From Clostridia bacterium (GTDB lineage: Bacteria > Bacillota > Clostridia > Oscillospirales > RGIG5299), in the NCBI GenBank assembly GCA_017504945.1, contig JAFVQJ010000002.1, positions 62,001 through 126,000 on the forward strand: DNA of 64,000 bases, in the 5' to 3' direction. A program made the translations under genes and the position numbers. Positions 8,939-16,434 of the stretch are shown here, piece after piece (positions within the stretch are counted from its first letter, which is position 1; each line of letters starts with the position of its first letter). The notes beneath the pieces are model-generated. The model had not been told where the DNA came from. It made no database searches and was given only the letters and a program-made list of their open reading frames with translations.

Positions 8939-9613
8939 ATGGATAAGATGGTTAATATTTTTCTTTTCGGAAAAAAATATGCAGTACCCGAAAATCTTAC
9001 GATAATGACCGCTATGGAATATGCCGGTTATCAGCTCGTAAGAGGCTGCGGCTGCCGTAACGGCTTCTGCGGCGCATGCGCAACTATATACCGTATCAAG
9101 GGCGACAAGGAGCTTCACGCCTGCCTTGCTTGCCAGACCACCGTTGAGGACAATATGTATATAGCAACGCTTCCCTTCTTCCCCCTCGTAAAGGAAGTTT
9201 ACGATATGAACAAGATAAGCGTAAACGAGTCTGTTATGATGCAGCTTTATCCTGAGATATACGCTTGCGTAGGCTGCAACGCCTGCACCAAGGCTTGTAC
9301 TCAGGGACTTAACGTTATGCAGTACATCGCTTACGCCCAGAGAGGCGACTTTGAGAAATGTGCAGAGGAATCGTTTGACTGCGTAATGTGCGGAGTTTGC
9401 TCCTCGCGTTGCCCCGCAGGTATTTCTCATCCTCAGGTCGCAATGCTCGCAAGAAGAATCAACGGTAAATATCTCGCTCCCGGCTGCGGTCATCTTGAGG
9501 ATCGCGTAACCGAGATAAAGGACGGCAAATTCACCGACCTTATCGAAGCTCTTATGCAGAAGCCCATCGAGGAGCTCAAAGAGCTTTACAACACCCGCGA
9601 GATCGAGAAATAA
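8939..9613 (+). CDS. tfrB: soluble fumarate reductase iron-sulfur subunit
   Basis: SdhB/FrdB-family subunit of 224 residues. It has a plant-type [2Fe-2S] domain (CRNGFCGAC near residue 38, a further Cys near 61) and a helical domain with CVGCNACTKAC (about 109) and CVMCGVCSSRCP (about 148). The position that binds [3Fe-4S] in quinone-linked enzymes reads as a full four-cysteine motif, so two [4Fe-4S] clusters are likely. Methanogen TfrB carries an HdrB-like CCG domain at its C-terminus; that domain is absent here but present separately as hdrB. No cytochrome b or membrane-anchor gene follows. Confidence 0.8.
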   Translation: MDKMVNIFLFGKKYAVPENLTIMTAMEYAGYQLVRGCGCRNGFCGACATIYRIKGDKELHACLACQTTVEDNMYIATLPFFPLVKEVYDMNKISVNESVMMQLYPEIYACVGCNACTKACTQGLNVMQYIAYAQRGDFEKCAEESFDCVMCGVCSSRCPAGISHPQVAMLARRINGKYLAPGCGHLEDRVTEIKDGKFTDLIEALMQKPIEELKELYNTREIEK

Positions 9614-9625
9614 GGAGGAACGAAA

Positions 9626-11230
9626 ATGTATTCTGAGAAATTTCAAGCTTCCATCAAAGCCGTTGAAGCGGCAAGAGAAAAGAATATAGCGCTTGAGCCC
9701 GAGCGTATGACTGCAAAGCAGAAGGAGGACCTTCTTGCCGAGTATCATCCCGACTATAAGGTTTCAGAATTTTCAACCCTTAAGATCGGACCCAACAAGG
9801 GCGAAAAGGTTCCCCACGAGCTCGCAGAGATACTTCAGGCTCACAGCCGTATCACTGCCGACAGCGTAGATCTTTCAAACCCCGATTACGACGTTGACGT
9901 TCTGGTAATCGGCGGCGGCGGCGCAGGCTCCTCGGCAGCTATCGAGGCTCACGAGGCAGGCGCAAACGTTATGATAGTAACCAAGCTCCGCATCGGCGAT
10001 GCAAACACCATGATGGCAGAGGGCGGCATTCAGGCTGCCGACAAGGCAAACGACTCGCCCGCCATCCACTTTGTAGACGCTTTCGGCGGCGGTCATTTTG
10101 CCGCAAAGAGAGAGCTTCTTGCAAAGCTCGTTTGCGATGCTCCCGAGGCTATCAAATGGCTTTCCGAGCTCGGCGTTGAGTTCGATAAGGACGCAGAGGG
10201 CAATATGATCACCACCCACGGCGGCGGTACCTCCAGAAAGCGTATGCACGCCGCGAAGGACTACTCCGGCGCAGAGATAATGAGAACTCTTCGCGATGAA
10301 GTACTTAACAGAGGAATTCCGGTAGTTGATTTTACTGCAGCTATCGAGCTTATCCTTGATGAAAACGGCAATGCCGCAGGCGCAGTACTTATGAATATGG
10401 AGACCAAGGACCTTATGGTCGCAAAGGCAAAGACTGTCGTTATCGCAACCGGTGGCGCAGGAAGAATGCACTATCAGGGCTTCCCGACCTCCAACCATTA
10501 CGGCGCAACTGCCGACGGATTGGTTTTAGGCTACCGTGTAGGCGCAAAGCTTCTCTATGCAGAAACTCTTCAGTATCACCCCACCGGCACCGCATTCCCC
10601 GAGCAGATATTCGGCGCGCTCGTTACCGAGAAGGTACGCTCGCTCGGAGCAAAGCTCGTTAACGTAAAGGGCGAGGTATTTATGCATCCCCTCGAGACCC
10701 GTGACGTTACCGCGGCTTCTATCATTCGCGAGTGCAGCACCAGAGAAAACGGCGTTGAGACCGGAAACGGCCTCGCAGTATGGCTCGATACTCCCATGAT
10801 CGAAAAGATCGGCGGCGAGGGCACTATTGAAAAGAGAATCCCCGCAATGATGAGAATGTTCGGTAAATACGGCATAGATATCCGCAAGGAGCCTATCCTC
10901 GTTTACCCCACTCTCCACTATCAGAACGGCGGACTTGATATCAACGTAGACGGTATGACCACCAACGTTAAAAACCTCTTCGTAGCAGGCGAGGCTGTTG
11001 GCGGAATCCACGGCAAGAACAGACTTATGGGTAACTCCCTCCTCGATATAATCGTATTCGGCAGAAACGCAGGTATTCACGCCGCAGCTGCCGCAAAGGA
11101 GACCGTTGTGGGAGCTCTCACTCTCGACCACATTGCAAAGTTCGAGAAGGAGATCGCAGATGCGGGCATAGACACCGAAAAGGTATCTCCCAAGCTTCTC
11201 CCCAACTACACCAATAAGGCAAGCATATAA
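9626..11230 (+). CDS. tfrA: soluble fumarate reductase flavoprotein
   Basis: FAD subunit of the SdhA/FrdA/TfrA/NadB family (534 residues), predicted to reduce fumarate to succinate. FAD motif GGGGAG is at 96-101. Active-site segments are conserved: QYHPTG, LVTEKVR, RDVTAAS, LHYQNGG and HGKNRLMGNS. The His that binds FAD covalently in FrdA/SdhA (within SHT) is Asn here (ANTMMAEGG), as expected for non-covalent FAD in TfrA or NadB. Oddities are an N-terminal extension of about 90 residues before the FAD domain, and a C-terminal tail of only about 50 residues after the last FAD motif. L-aspartate oxidase is the alternative, but the adjacent FrdB-like gene favours fumarate reductase. Confidence 0.8.
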   Translation: MYSEKFQASIKAVEAAREKNIALEPERMTAKQKEDLLAEYHPDYKVSEFSTLKIGPNKGEKVPHELAEILQAHSRITADSVDLSNPDYDVDVLVIGGGGAGSSAAIEAHEAGANVMIVTKLRIGDANTMMAEGGIQAADKANDSPAIHFVDAFGGGHFAAKRELLAKLVCDAPEAIKWLSELGVEFDKDAEGNMITTHGGGTSRKRMHAAKDYSGAEIMRTLRDEVLNRGIPVVDFTAAIELILDENGNAAGAVLMNMETKDLMVAKAKTVVIATGGAGRMHYQGFPTSNHYGATADGLVLGYRVGAKLLYAETLQYHPTGTAFPEQIFGALVTEKVRSLGAKLVNVKGEVFMHPLETRDVTAASIIRECSTRENGVETGNGLAVWLDTPMIEKIGGEGTIEKRIPAMMRMFGKYGIDIRKEPILVYPTLHYQNGGLDINVDGMTTNVKNLFVAGEAVGGIHGKNRLMGNSLLDIIVFGRNAGIHAAAAAKETVVGALTLDHIAKFEKEIADAGIDTEKVSPKLLPNYTNKASI

Positions 11231-11248
11231 TCGGAGGAATACCTTAAA

Positions 11249-12604
11249 ATGTCTAACAATAATAAAAGCAAAAAGATCCTTTGGATCGGCGTTGCGGTTG
11301 CGATAGTAGCCGCGATAGCCATCTGGTGTGCGCTTGCGCCCGCAGGCGGTCTTACCGAGAGCTTCAACTTTTCAAAGACATTTGCTTTGTTTACCACGAT
11401 ATTTGTGATAGTTGCGCTCGGCTACCTCCTCGGAGGTATTGAGGTAAAGGGTGTTTCGCTCGGCACCGCAGGCGTTTTCCTTATAGCAATACTCGTCGGT
11501 TGGCTTTGCACTCTCCCCTTCGGAGATATTCCGCTTCTCGGCGCTTTTCACGTTGCAAGCGAGGCAGATTCTATCGTATCGACCTTAAAGGGACCGATAC
11601 AAAATATCGGTCTTATACTCTTCGTTGGTGCGGTTGGCTTTATTGCAGGTCCCAACTTCTTTAAAAACCTTGCAAAGAACTTCAAGACCTATATAATTCT
11701 CGGTATTGTTATTATCGTTTCGGGAACGTTGGTTGCAGTTGTCTGCACCCTTCTTACCGATTACGGACCCGAATACTGGTCGGGCATTCTTTCGGGTGCT
11801 CTTACCTCCACCCCCGGCTTCTCTGCCGCAAAGGATGCGGTTGCAGGCAACGGTGACCTTGAGGCGCTTATCACCCTCGGTCATGCTATTGCATATCCCT
11901 TTGGAGTTATCGGCGTAGTTCTTTTTGTTCAGCTCATTCCCAAATTCTTAAAGGTTGATATGGATAAGGAAAGAGAGCTTCTTAAAGCAGAGGCGGGCGA
12001 GGAGAGAAAGCTTCCCGAAAATCTCTTTAAGTGCGATCCTTTTGGTCTTATGCCTTTCGGTCTTGCGGTAATTGCAGGACTTTTGCTCGGATCGGTAACT
12101 ATTCCGCTCACTCCCGCAGGCTATGCAGGACCTTGCTTCTCCTTGGGAACCACCGGCGGCGTTCTTATTATGTGCCTTGTATTCGGTCATTTCGGCCATT
12201 TCGGAAAGATGTCGCTTGAAATTCCCGATTCGACCCTCAAGGTATTCCGTGAGTTCGGTCTTATGATGTTCCTTCTCGGTGCCGGATTCCACGGCGGCGT
12301 TTCGCTCGTTGAGCAGGTAAGCAAGTACGGCGGACCTATCGTGATCTGGGGCTTTGTAGGCGGCGCACTTATGACGGTCGCTCCCATGATAATCGGTCTT
12401 TTGCTTGCGAAGGGTATAATGAAGCTTCCGCTTCTTAACTCTCTTGGATCTATCACAGGCGGTATGACCTCAACCCCCGCACTCGGTACACTTATCAAAA
12501 CCGCAAAGACGGACGACGTTGCTTCGGCATATGCTTCGACCTATCCCATTGCCCTTGTTTTGATAGTTCTGGCTTGTCAGCTTATGATAACGCTGATGGC
12601 GTAA
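11249..12604 (+). CDS. AspT/AAE-family dicarboxylate transporter
   Basis: Membrane protein of 451 residues with roughly ten to twelve hydrophobic segments arranged as two repeats. Each repeat carries the AspT/YidE/YbjL duplication signature: LTSTPGFSAA in the first half and GGMTSTPALGTL in the second. This is the aspartate:alanine exchanger (AAE) family, which includes succinate exporters such as SucE of Corynebacterium. The RCK_C domains usually found between the halves appear to be missing; only a short charged loop near residues 233-255 is seen. As the last gene of a succinate-forming operon, succinate or dicarboxylate export is inferred. A terminator follows 10 bases after the stop. Confidence 0.75.
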   Translation: MSNNNKSKKILWIGVAVAIVAAIAIWCALAPAGGLTESFNFSKTFALFTTIFVIVALGYLLGGIEVKGVSLGTAGVFLIAILVGWLCTLPFGDIPLLGAFHVASEADSIVSTLKGPIQNIGLILFVGAVGFIAGPNFFKNLAKNFKTYIILGIVIIVSGTLVAVVCTLLTDYGPEYWSGILSGALTSTPGFSAAKDAVAGNGDLEALITLGHAIAYPFGVIGVVLFVQLIPKFLKVDMDKERELLKAEAGEERKLPENLFKCDPFGLMPFGLAVIAGLLLGSVTIPLTPAGYAGPCFSLGTTGGVLIMCLVFGHFGHFGKMSLEIPDSTLKVFREFGLMMFLLGAGFHGGVSLVEQVSKYGGPIVIWGFVGGALMTVAPMIIGLLLAKGIMKLPLLNSLGSITGGMTSTPALGTLIKTAKTDDVASAYASTYPIALVLIVLACQLMITLMA

Positions 12605-12614
12605 ATTAAAGAAT

Positions 12615-12644
12615 AAAAAATCCACTCGAAAGAGTGGATTTTTT
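12615..12644. terminator. bidirectional terminator between transporter and LysR
   Basis: Stem AAAAAATCCACTC and GAGTGGATTTTTT with a GAAA loop, followed by a T-run. It sits between two convergent genes and can serve both strands. Confidence 0.9.
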
Positions 12645-12660
12645 GTTTTTTTTCAATGCT

Positions 12661-13566
12661 TTATTTTTGTGAGTCGTCAAGTAACATCTTCTCAAGCTCC
12701 TTGGCGGGAAGAGAAAGTGCGTGCCCCTTCTTTTTAACAAGAAAGATATCACGCATCGGATCGGGCTCGGAAAGCTTTATCGGGTGGATATCGCTGTATC
12801 CCGCAGGAGAGACCTTTAAAAAGTCCTCGGGAATAAAGCCGACTCCCATACCGTGCCTTACGAGCGGAATTATCTGATCGGTGGTCGCCGCCTCGATGTC
12901 GGGCGAGAAGGAGATGCCGTGGTGCAAAAAGAGAGGAGCGTAGTAGTGATAGGTCGAGCTTTTCTCACCCAAGGAAACGAGAGGATAACGAAGAAGCTCC
13001 TTGAAGGAAACAGGCTCCTTTGCCATTATCTCCTCCTTAAGAGATTCACCGCAGATAGCAACCTCCTTATAGCTTTTTAGCTTTTTGAAAATGAGGTCGC
13101 CGGATGAGTCCATCGGAGCGGTAACGATGGCAAGGTCGATAAGCTCGCTTTCTATCATGGAGATCGCCTGCGCGGTCGAGCTGTTTGATATCTTCATTCT
13201 CACACCGGGATGCTTGTTCTTATATCTGCTCAAAATGGGAAGTATAAAGCAGCGCAGGGCGATTTCGGTAACGCCGATAGAAACGAAGCCCTTTTTAAGA
13301 CTTCTGTTTTCAATAAGCTCCTCTTCAGCCGCCGAAATATGCTCAAACGCAGCCGAGATATGCTCGAAAAGCTTTTCGCCGTCGGGGGTAAGCGTTACTC
13401 CCTTGTGCGAGCGCGAAAAAAGCACGCAGCCAAGCTCCTTTTCGAGAGTTTTTACCGTTCTCGTGAGGTTGGGCTGATTGTGCATAAGCACCTCCGCCGC
13501 CTTGGAAAAGCTGCCGTATTTGGCAACGTAGTAAAAAATTCGGTAATAATCGTAGCTGATGTACAT
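12661..13566 (-). CDS. LysR-family transcriptional regulator
   Basis: DNA-binding regulator of 301 residues. The winged helix-turn-helix occupies residues 1-60 (YYVAKYGSFSKAAEVL, then NLTRTVKTLEKELG), followed by a periplasmic-binding-protein-like effector domain. It is convergent with the 12-gene operon. LysR proteins often act on a neighbouring operon, but the upstream end of that operon is over 12 kb away, so a link is only a guess. Its own promoter (TTGATT, 17 bp, TATAAT) and an ATGCGGAA inverted repeat lie upstream. Confidence 0.9.
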   Translation of the reverse strand: MYISYDYYRIFYYVAKYGSFSKAAEVLMHNQPNLTRTVKTLEKELGCVLFSRSHKGVTLTPDGEKLFEHISAAFEHISAAEEELIENRSLKKGFVSIGVTEIALRCFILPILSRYKNKHPGVRMKISNSSTAQAISMIESELIDLAIVTAPMDSSGDLIFKKLKSYKEVAICGESLKEEIMAKEPVSFKELLRYPLVSLGEKSSTYHYYAPLFLHHGISFSPDIEAATTDQIIPLVRHGMGVGFIPEDFLKVSPAGYSDIHPIKLSEPDPMRDIFLVKKKGHALSLPAKELEKMLLDDSQK

Positions 13567-13593
13567 TGTTTACACTCCATATCGAAAAGATAT

Positions 13594-13634
13594 ATGCGGA
13601 ATATTAAATATATATTTTACATATAGTTCCGCAT
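13594..13634. promoter_or_regulatory. inverted repeat, candidate LysR operator
   Basis: Perfect 8-bp arms ATGCGGAA (13594-13601) and TTCCGCAT (13627-13634) separated by 25 A/T bases, placed between the LysR promoter and its start codon. Autoregulation is inferred. Confidence 0.45.
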
Positions 13635-13636
13635 AG

Positions 13637-13665
13637 ATTATAATATAAATAACCAAAAAAATCAA
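13637..13665 (-). promoter_or_regulatory. sigma-A promoter of the LysR gene
   Basis: On the minus strand, TTGATT (13665-13660), a 17-bp spacer and TATAAT (13642-13637). Confidence 0.7.
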
Positions 13666-13707
13666 GATAATTTTGCATATTTCGTCCTTTAATTTATATA
13701 CCTACCC

Positions 13708-13746
13708 AAAATAAAACCGCAGGTAACTTACCTGCGGTTTTATTTT
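13708..13746 (-). terminator. terminator after the LRR gene
   Basis: Perfect inverted repeat with 19-bp arms and a one-base centre, core CCGCAGGTAA / TTACCTGCGG flanked by A/T tracts. It is 8 bases from the stop codon at 13754. Confidence 0.85.
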
Positions 13747-13753
13747 ATGCCGT

Positions 13754-14299
13754 TTAATTTAAATTTATTTGCGTTCCTTCAAATGCCGAAGCCTCGATTT
13801 CGGGAGCGGTGCCGAGAAAGTTTATCTTGTTGAGATTTACACAGTTTTTAAAGGCAAGCCCCTTAATGAGAGTTACGCTTTCGGGAAGAATTACCTCGGT
13901 TATTTCGGTGTTATTTGAAAAAGCGCTGCTCTCGATAACGGTAACTCCGTTTGGAACGGTGAGCACGCCGTCTGCGGTGCTTCCCTCGAAGGATATGAGG
14001 GCGATGCCGCCGTCGGAAAGACGCTTCAGCGTAAATCCGTTTTCGGTGTAGGTGTCGGTCGGCACCGAGCTGTCGAGCGGCGGCGGTGAAAAGATCCCCG
14101 TAACGCCGAAAATGAGAATAACGGCGAAAATGCTGCACAAAACGGGAACCGCAAGGGTAAGAGAAAGCGAGCTGCTTCTTTCGGCGCGCTCTCTTTTTGC
14201 CTTTGCCTCGGTAACGGCGTCAAAAAAACGCTCCTTGTAGTCCGATGAAGAGAAAGTGCCGTCAATTTCGGCTTTATATTCGTCTTTAAAAAGCTTCAT
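13754..14299 (-). CDS. single-pass membrane protein with BspA-type leucine-rich repeat
   Basis: Protein of 181 residues. A charged cytoplasmic N-terminus (about 45 residues) is followed by a transmembrane segment near residues 48-68 and an outer domain with LRR_5/BspA-like repeats (GVTVIESSAFSNNTEITEV, SVTLIKGLAFKNC). It overlaps the upstream ECF sigma gene by 14 bases, so the position is that of an anti-sigma factor, with the repeat as possible sensor. No classical zinc anti-sigma motif is visible. The ATG at 14299 is preferred over 14305 because GGGGAGG lies too close to the latter. Confidence 0.7.
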   Translation of the reverse strand: MKLFKDEYKAEIDGTFSSSDYKERFFDAVTEAKAKRERAERSSSLSLTLAVPVLCSIFAVILIFGVTGIFSPPPLDSSVPTDTYTENGFTLKRLSDGGIALISFEGSTADGVLTVPNGVTVIESSAFSNNTEITEVILPESVTLIKGLAFKNCVNLNKINFLGTAPEIEASAFEGTQINLN

Positions 14300-14774
14300 A
14301 GCCATAATCCTCCCCTAGAATATCCTTTAACATTTTCCTTGCCCGTGAAAGCCGTTTTTCAACGGCGGAAACGCTGTCGCCGAGCGCCTGCGAGATCTCC
14401 TTCGCCGTAAGCTCCTTATAGTAGTGGAGATAGACGGCGTCGCGGTATTTCGGAGGCAAAGAGGCGACTGCGGCCAAAACGTCGCTCCTTCTTTCCTGCG
14501 GCTTTTCCGAAACGGAAGGGAAAAGCGAAAGAGAAAGCTCCTTGCTCCTGAATAAGCGGTGAAAGGAGTGGCAACCGTTTATTACCGCTCTTATGAGATA
14601 AGCCCTTTCGGCAACGGCAGACTCGAAAACAAGCCCCTTTACCGCGACCTTTATAAAGACCTCCTCAACGATGTCCTCCGCTTCCTGACGGTTGTTGACG
14701 CGCCCCATCGCGATATGCATAAGCATATCGGAATAGTTCTCTATTAAATTTCTGCATTCAAAATCCGATAGCAT
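14286..14774 (-). CDS. ECF-type RNA polymerase sigma factor
   Basis: Sigma-70 family protein of 162 residues with region 2 (RVNNRQEAEDIVEEVFIKV) and region 4 (SLPPKYRDAVYLHYYKEL, then a helix-turn-helix TAKEISQALGDSVSAVEKRL). Regions 1 and 3 are missing, as in ECF factors. The start at 14774 is favoured by an AGGTG site; an in-frame start at 14816 would add 14 residues unlike the family. It is co-transcribed with the LRR membrane protein, forming a sigma/anti-sigma-like pair. The controlled genes are unknown. Confidence 0.85.
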   Translation of the reverse strand: MLSDFECRNLIENYSDMLMHIAMGRVNNRQEAEDIVEEVFIKVAVKGLVFESAVAERAYLIRAVINGCHSFHRLFRSKELSLSLFPSVSEKPQERRSDVLAAVASLPPKYRDAVYLHYYKELTAKEISQALGDSVSAVEKRLSRARKMLKDILGEDYGYEAF

Positions 14775-14879
14775 AATGCACCTGCAAAAAAGATTGCCTT
14801 TAAAACGGTCCTTCACATATAAAACGCATAACCGACCGAAAAGCTGACACTTTTTATAAAATATTTTTTTAAAATTTAA

Positions 14880-14905
14880 AACGGCGCAAAAAGCGCCGTT
14901 TTTTC
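14880..14905 (-). terminator. terminator of pyk
   Basis: ACGGCGC and GCGCCGT arms around an AAAAA loop with flanking A and T runs, immediately after the pyk stop at 14907. Confidence 0.8.
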
Positions 14906-14906
14906 G

Positions 14907-16319
14907 TTAAATTACGGCAACTCTTATAGAATTGGTGTTGCCCGATTCGCCTATCTTCGTGCCTGCCGTCATAATAATGGTGTCGCCCTTTGAAAGACCG
15001 AAGGTCTCCTTCGCTATCTGCTCCGCGGTGTAGAAAAGCACCTCGACGGAGGGGTAGACCTCGCAGAGAAGCGGGGTAACGCCCCACGAAAGAGCAAGCT
15101 GATGCCACGTTTTTTCCTTTACAGAAATACCGATAATGTCAACGGGCGGACGGAAGCGCGAGACCATTCTCGCAGTAGTGCCCGACATCGAGCAGATGAC
15201 TATTGCCTTGGCGGCAAGGTCGATAGACATATTGCATACCGAGTGCGAAATGGCGTCGACGTGGTTTTTAATGCGGAAATTGCTGTTAAAAAAGCGCTCG
15301 CCGTAGTTTATGCTCTTTTCCGTCTGCTCAACGATGCGCGCCATCGTTTCAAGCGTTAAAACGGGGAATTTGCCTGCGGCGGTCTCACCCGAGAGCATAA
15401 CGGCGCTGGTGCCGTCGTAAACGGCGTTTGCAACGTCGGATATCTCGGCTCTGGTGGGACGGGGATTGTATATCATAGATTCGAGCATCTCGGTCGCGGT
15501 GATAACGCGCTTGCCAAGCAGTCGGCATTTGGTTATGAGATGCTTCTGAATTGCGGGCAGCTCCTCAAAGGGAACCTCAACGCCCATATCGCCTCTGCCT
15601 ATCATAATGCCGTCGCATTCTGCGCAGATCGACTCTATATTGTCAATACCCGAGCGATTTTCGATTTTTGCTATAAGACTTATGTCGCTTCCGCCGTTTT
15701 CCGCAAGGAGCGTCTTTACCGCCCTTATATCGTCGGCGTTTGAAACGAAGGAGCAGGCAAAATAGTCAACGTCGTTTTCTATTCCGAAGAGGAAATCCTC
15801 TCTGTCCTGCTTGCTTATATAGCTTTGCTTAAGCACCTTACCGGGAAAGCTCATGCTTTTACGGTTAGATATAACGCCGCCCGAAATTACCTTGCAGACA
15901 ACGTCGTTGCCGATAGTTTCCGTTACCTCGAAAATAAGCAGACCGTTGTTTACAAGCACTCGGTCGCCCTTTGAAAGCTCCTTTGCAAGCTCCTTGTAGC
16001 TTACAGATACCTTTTTTGCGGTGCCGAGAACGTCGTCGGCGGTGAAGGTGAAGGTATCGCCGTCCTCAAGCGTTTCCTTGCCGTTTTCAAAAAGACCTAT
16101 GCGGTATTCGGGACCCTTCGTGTCTGCCATAATGGCAACGGGAAGATTTAATTTCTTTCTTATTTGCTTTACCTTGTTTATAGTAACGAGATGCTCCTCG
16201 TGACTGCCGTGAGAAAAGTTTATTCTCGCAACGTTCATACCGGAGAGCATAAGTTTTTCGATCGTCGCCTCGTCGTTCGATGCGGGACCGAGCGTGCATA
16301 TTATCTTTGTTTTTCTCAT
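14907..16319 (-). CDS. pyk: pyruvate kinase
   Basis: Glycolytic enzyme of 470 residues making pyruvate and ATP from phosphoenolpyruvate. Characteristic segments are the N-terminal KIICTLGPAS, NFSHGSHEEH, the MADTKGPEYRIG strand, the active-site IAKIENRSGI near residue 217 and MIGRGDMGVEVP. The length matches the short form without the extra C-terminal PEP-utiliser domain found in Bacillus. It is monocistronic, with its own promoter and terminator. Confidence 0.97.
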   Translation of the reverse strand: MRKTKIICTLGPASNDEATIEKLMLSGMNVARINFSHGSHEEHLVTINKVKQIRKKLNLPVAIMADTKGPEYRIGLFENGKETLEDGDTFTFTADDVLGTAKKVSVSYKELAKELSKGDRVLVNNGLLIFEVTETIGNDVVCKVISGGVISNRKSMSFPGKVLKQSYISKQDREDFLFGIENDVDYFACSFVSNADDIRAVKTLLAENGGSDISLIAKIENRSGIDNIESICAECDGIMIGRGDMGVEVPFEELPAIQKHLITKCRLLGKRVITATEMLESMIYNPRPTRAEISDVANAVYDGTSAVMLSGETAAGKFPVLTLETMARIVEQTEKSINYGERFFNSNFRIKNHVDAISHSVCNMSIDLAAKAIVICSMSGTTARMVSRFRPPVDIIGISVKEKTWHQLALSWGVTPLLCEVYPSVEVLFYTAEQIAKETFGLSKGDTIIMTAGTKIGESGNTNSIRVAVI

Positions 16320-16368
16320 AAAGCCACCTCTTTTTATCGCTATATAAAAATGACAGATATCTTATCTA

Positions 16369-16397
16369 ATTATAACATAACTTGAGCCGTTTCACAA
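16369..16397 (-). promoter_or_regulatory. sigma-A promoter of pyk
   Basis: Minus strand: TTGTGA (16397-16392), 17-bp spacer, TATAAT (16374-16369). A GAGGTGG site precedes the pyk start. Confidence 0.7.
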
Positions 16398-16408
16398 GCG
16401 AAAAATGT

Positions 16409-16434
16409 AAAAAGCACCTTAATCGGTGCTTTTA
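16409..16434 (-). terminator. terminator of the esterase lipoprotein gene
   Basis: AAAAGCACC and GGTGCTTTT arms; the stop codon of the gene at 16419 lies inside the hairpin. Confidence 0.7.

Noticed and set aside
9626-11230. L-aspartate oxidase (NadB)
   Set aside because: An FrdB-like iron-sulfur gene lies directly upstream and no nadA or nadC is near; NadB has no such partner. Not fully excluded.
14817-14860. Autoregulated ECF promoter upstream of the sigma gene
   Set aside because: Minus-strand GTGTCAG and GGTTATGCG elements look suggestive, but without a second matching promoter in the window the assignment cannot be supported.
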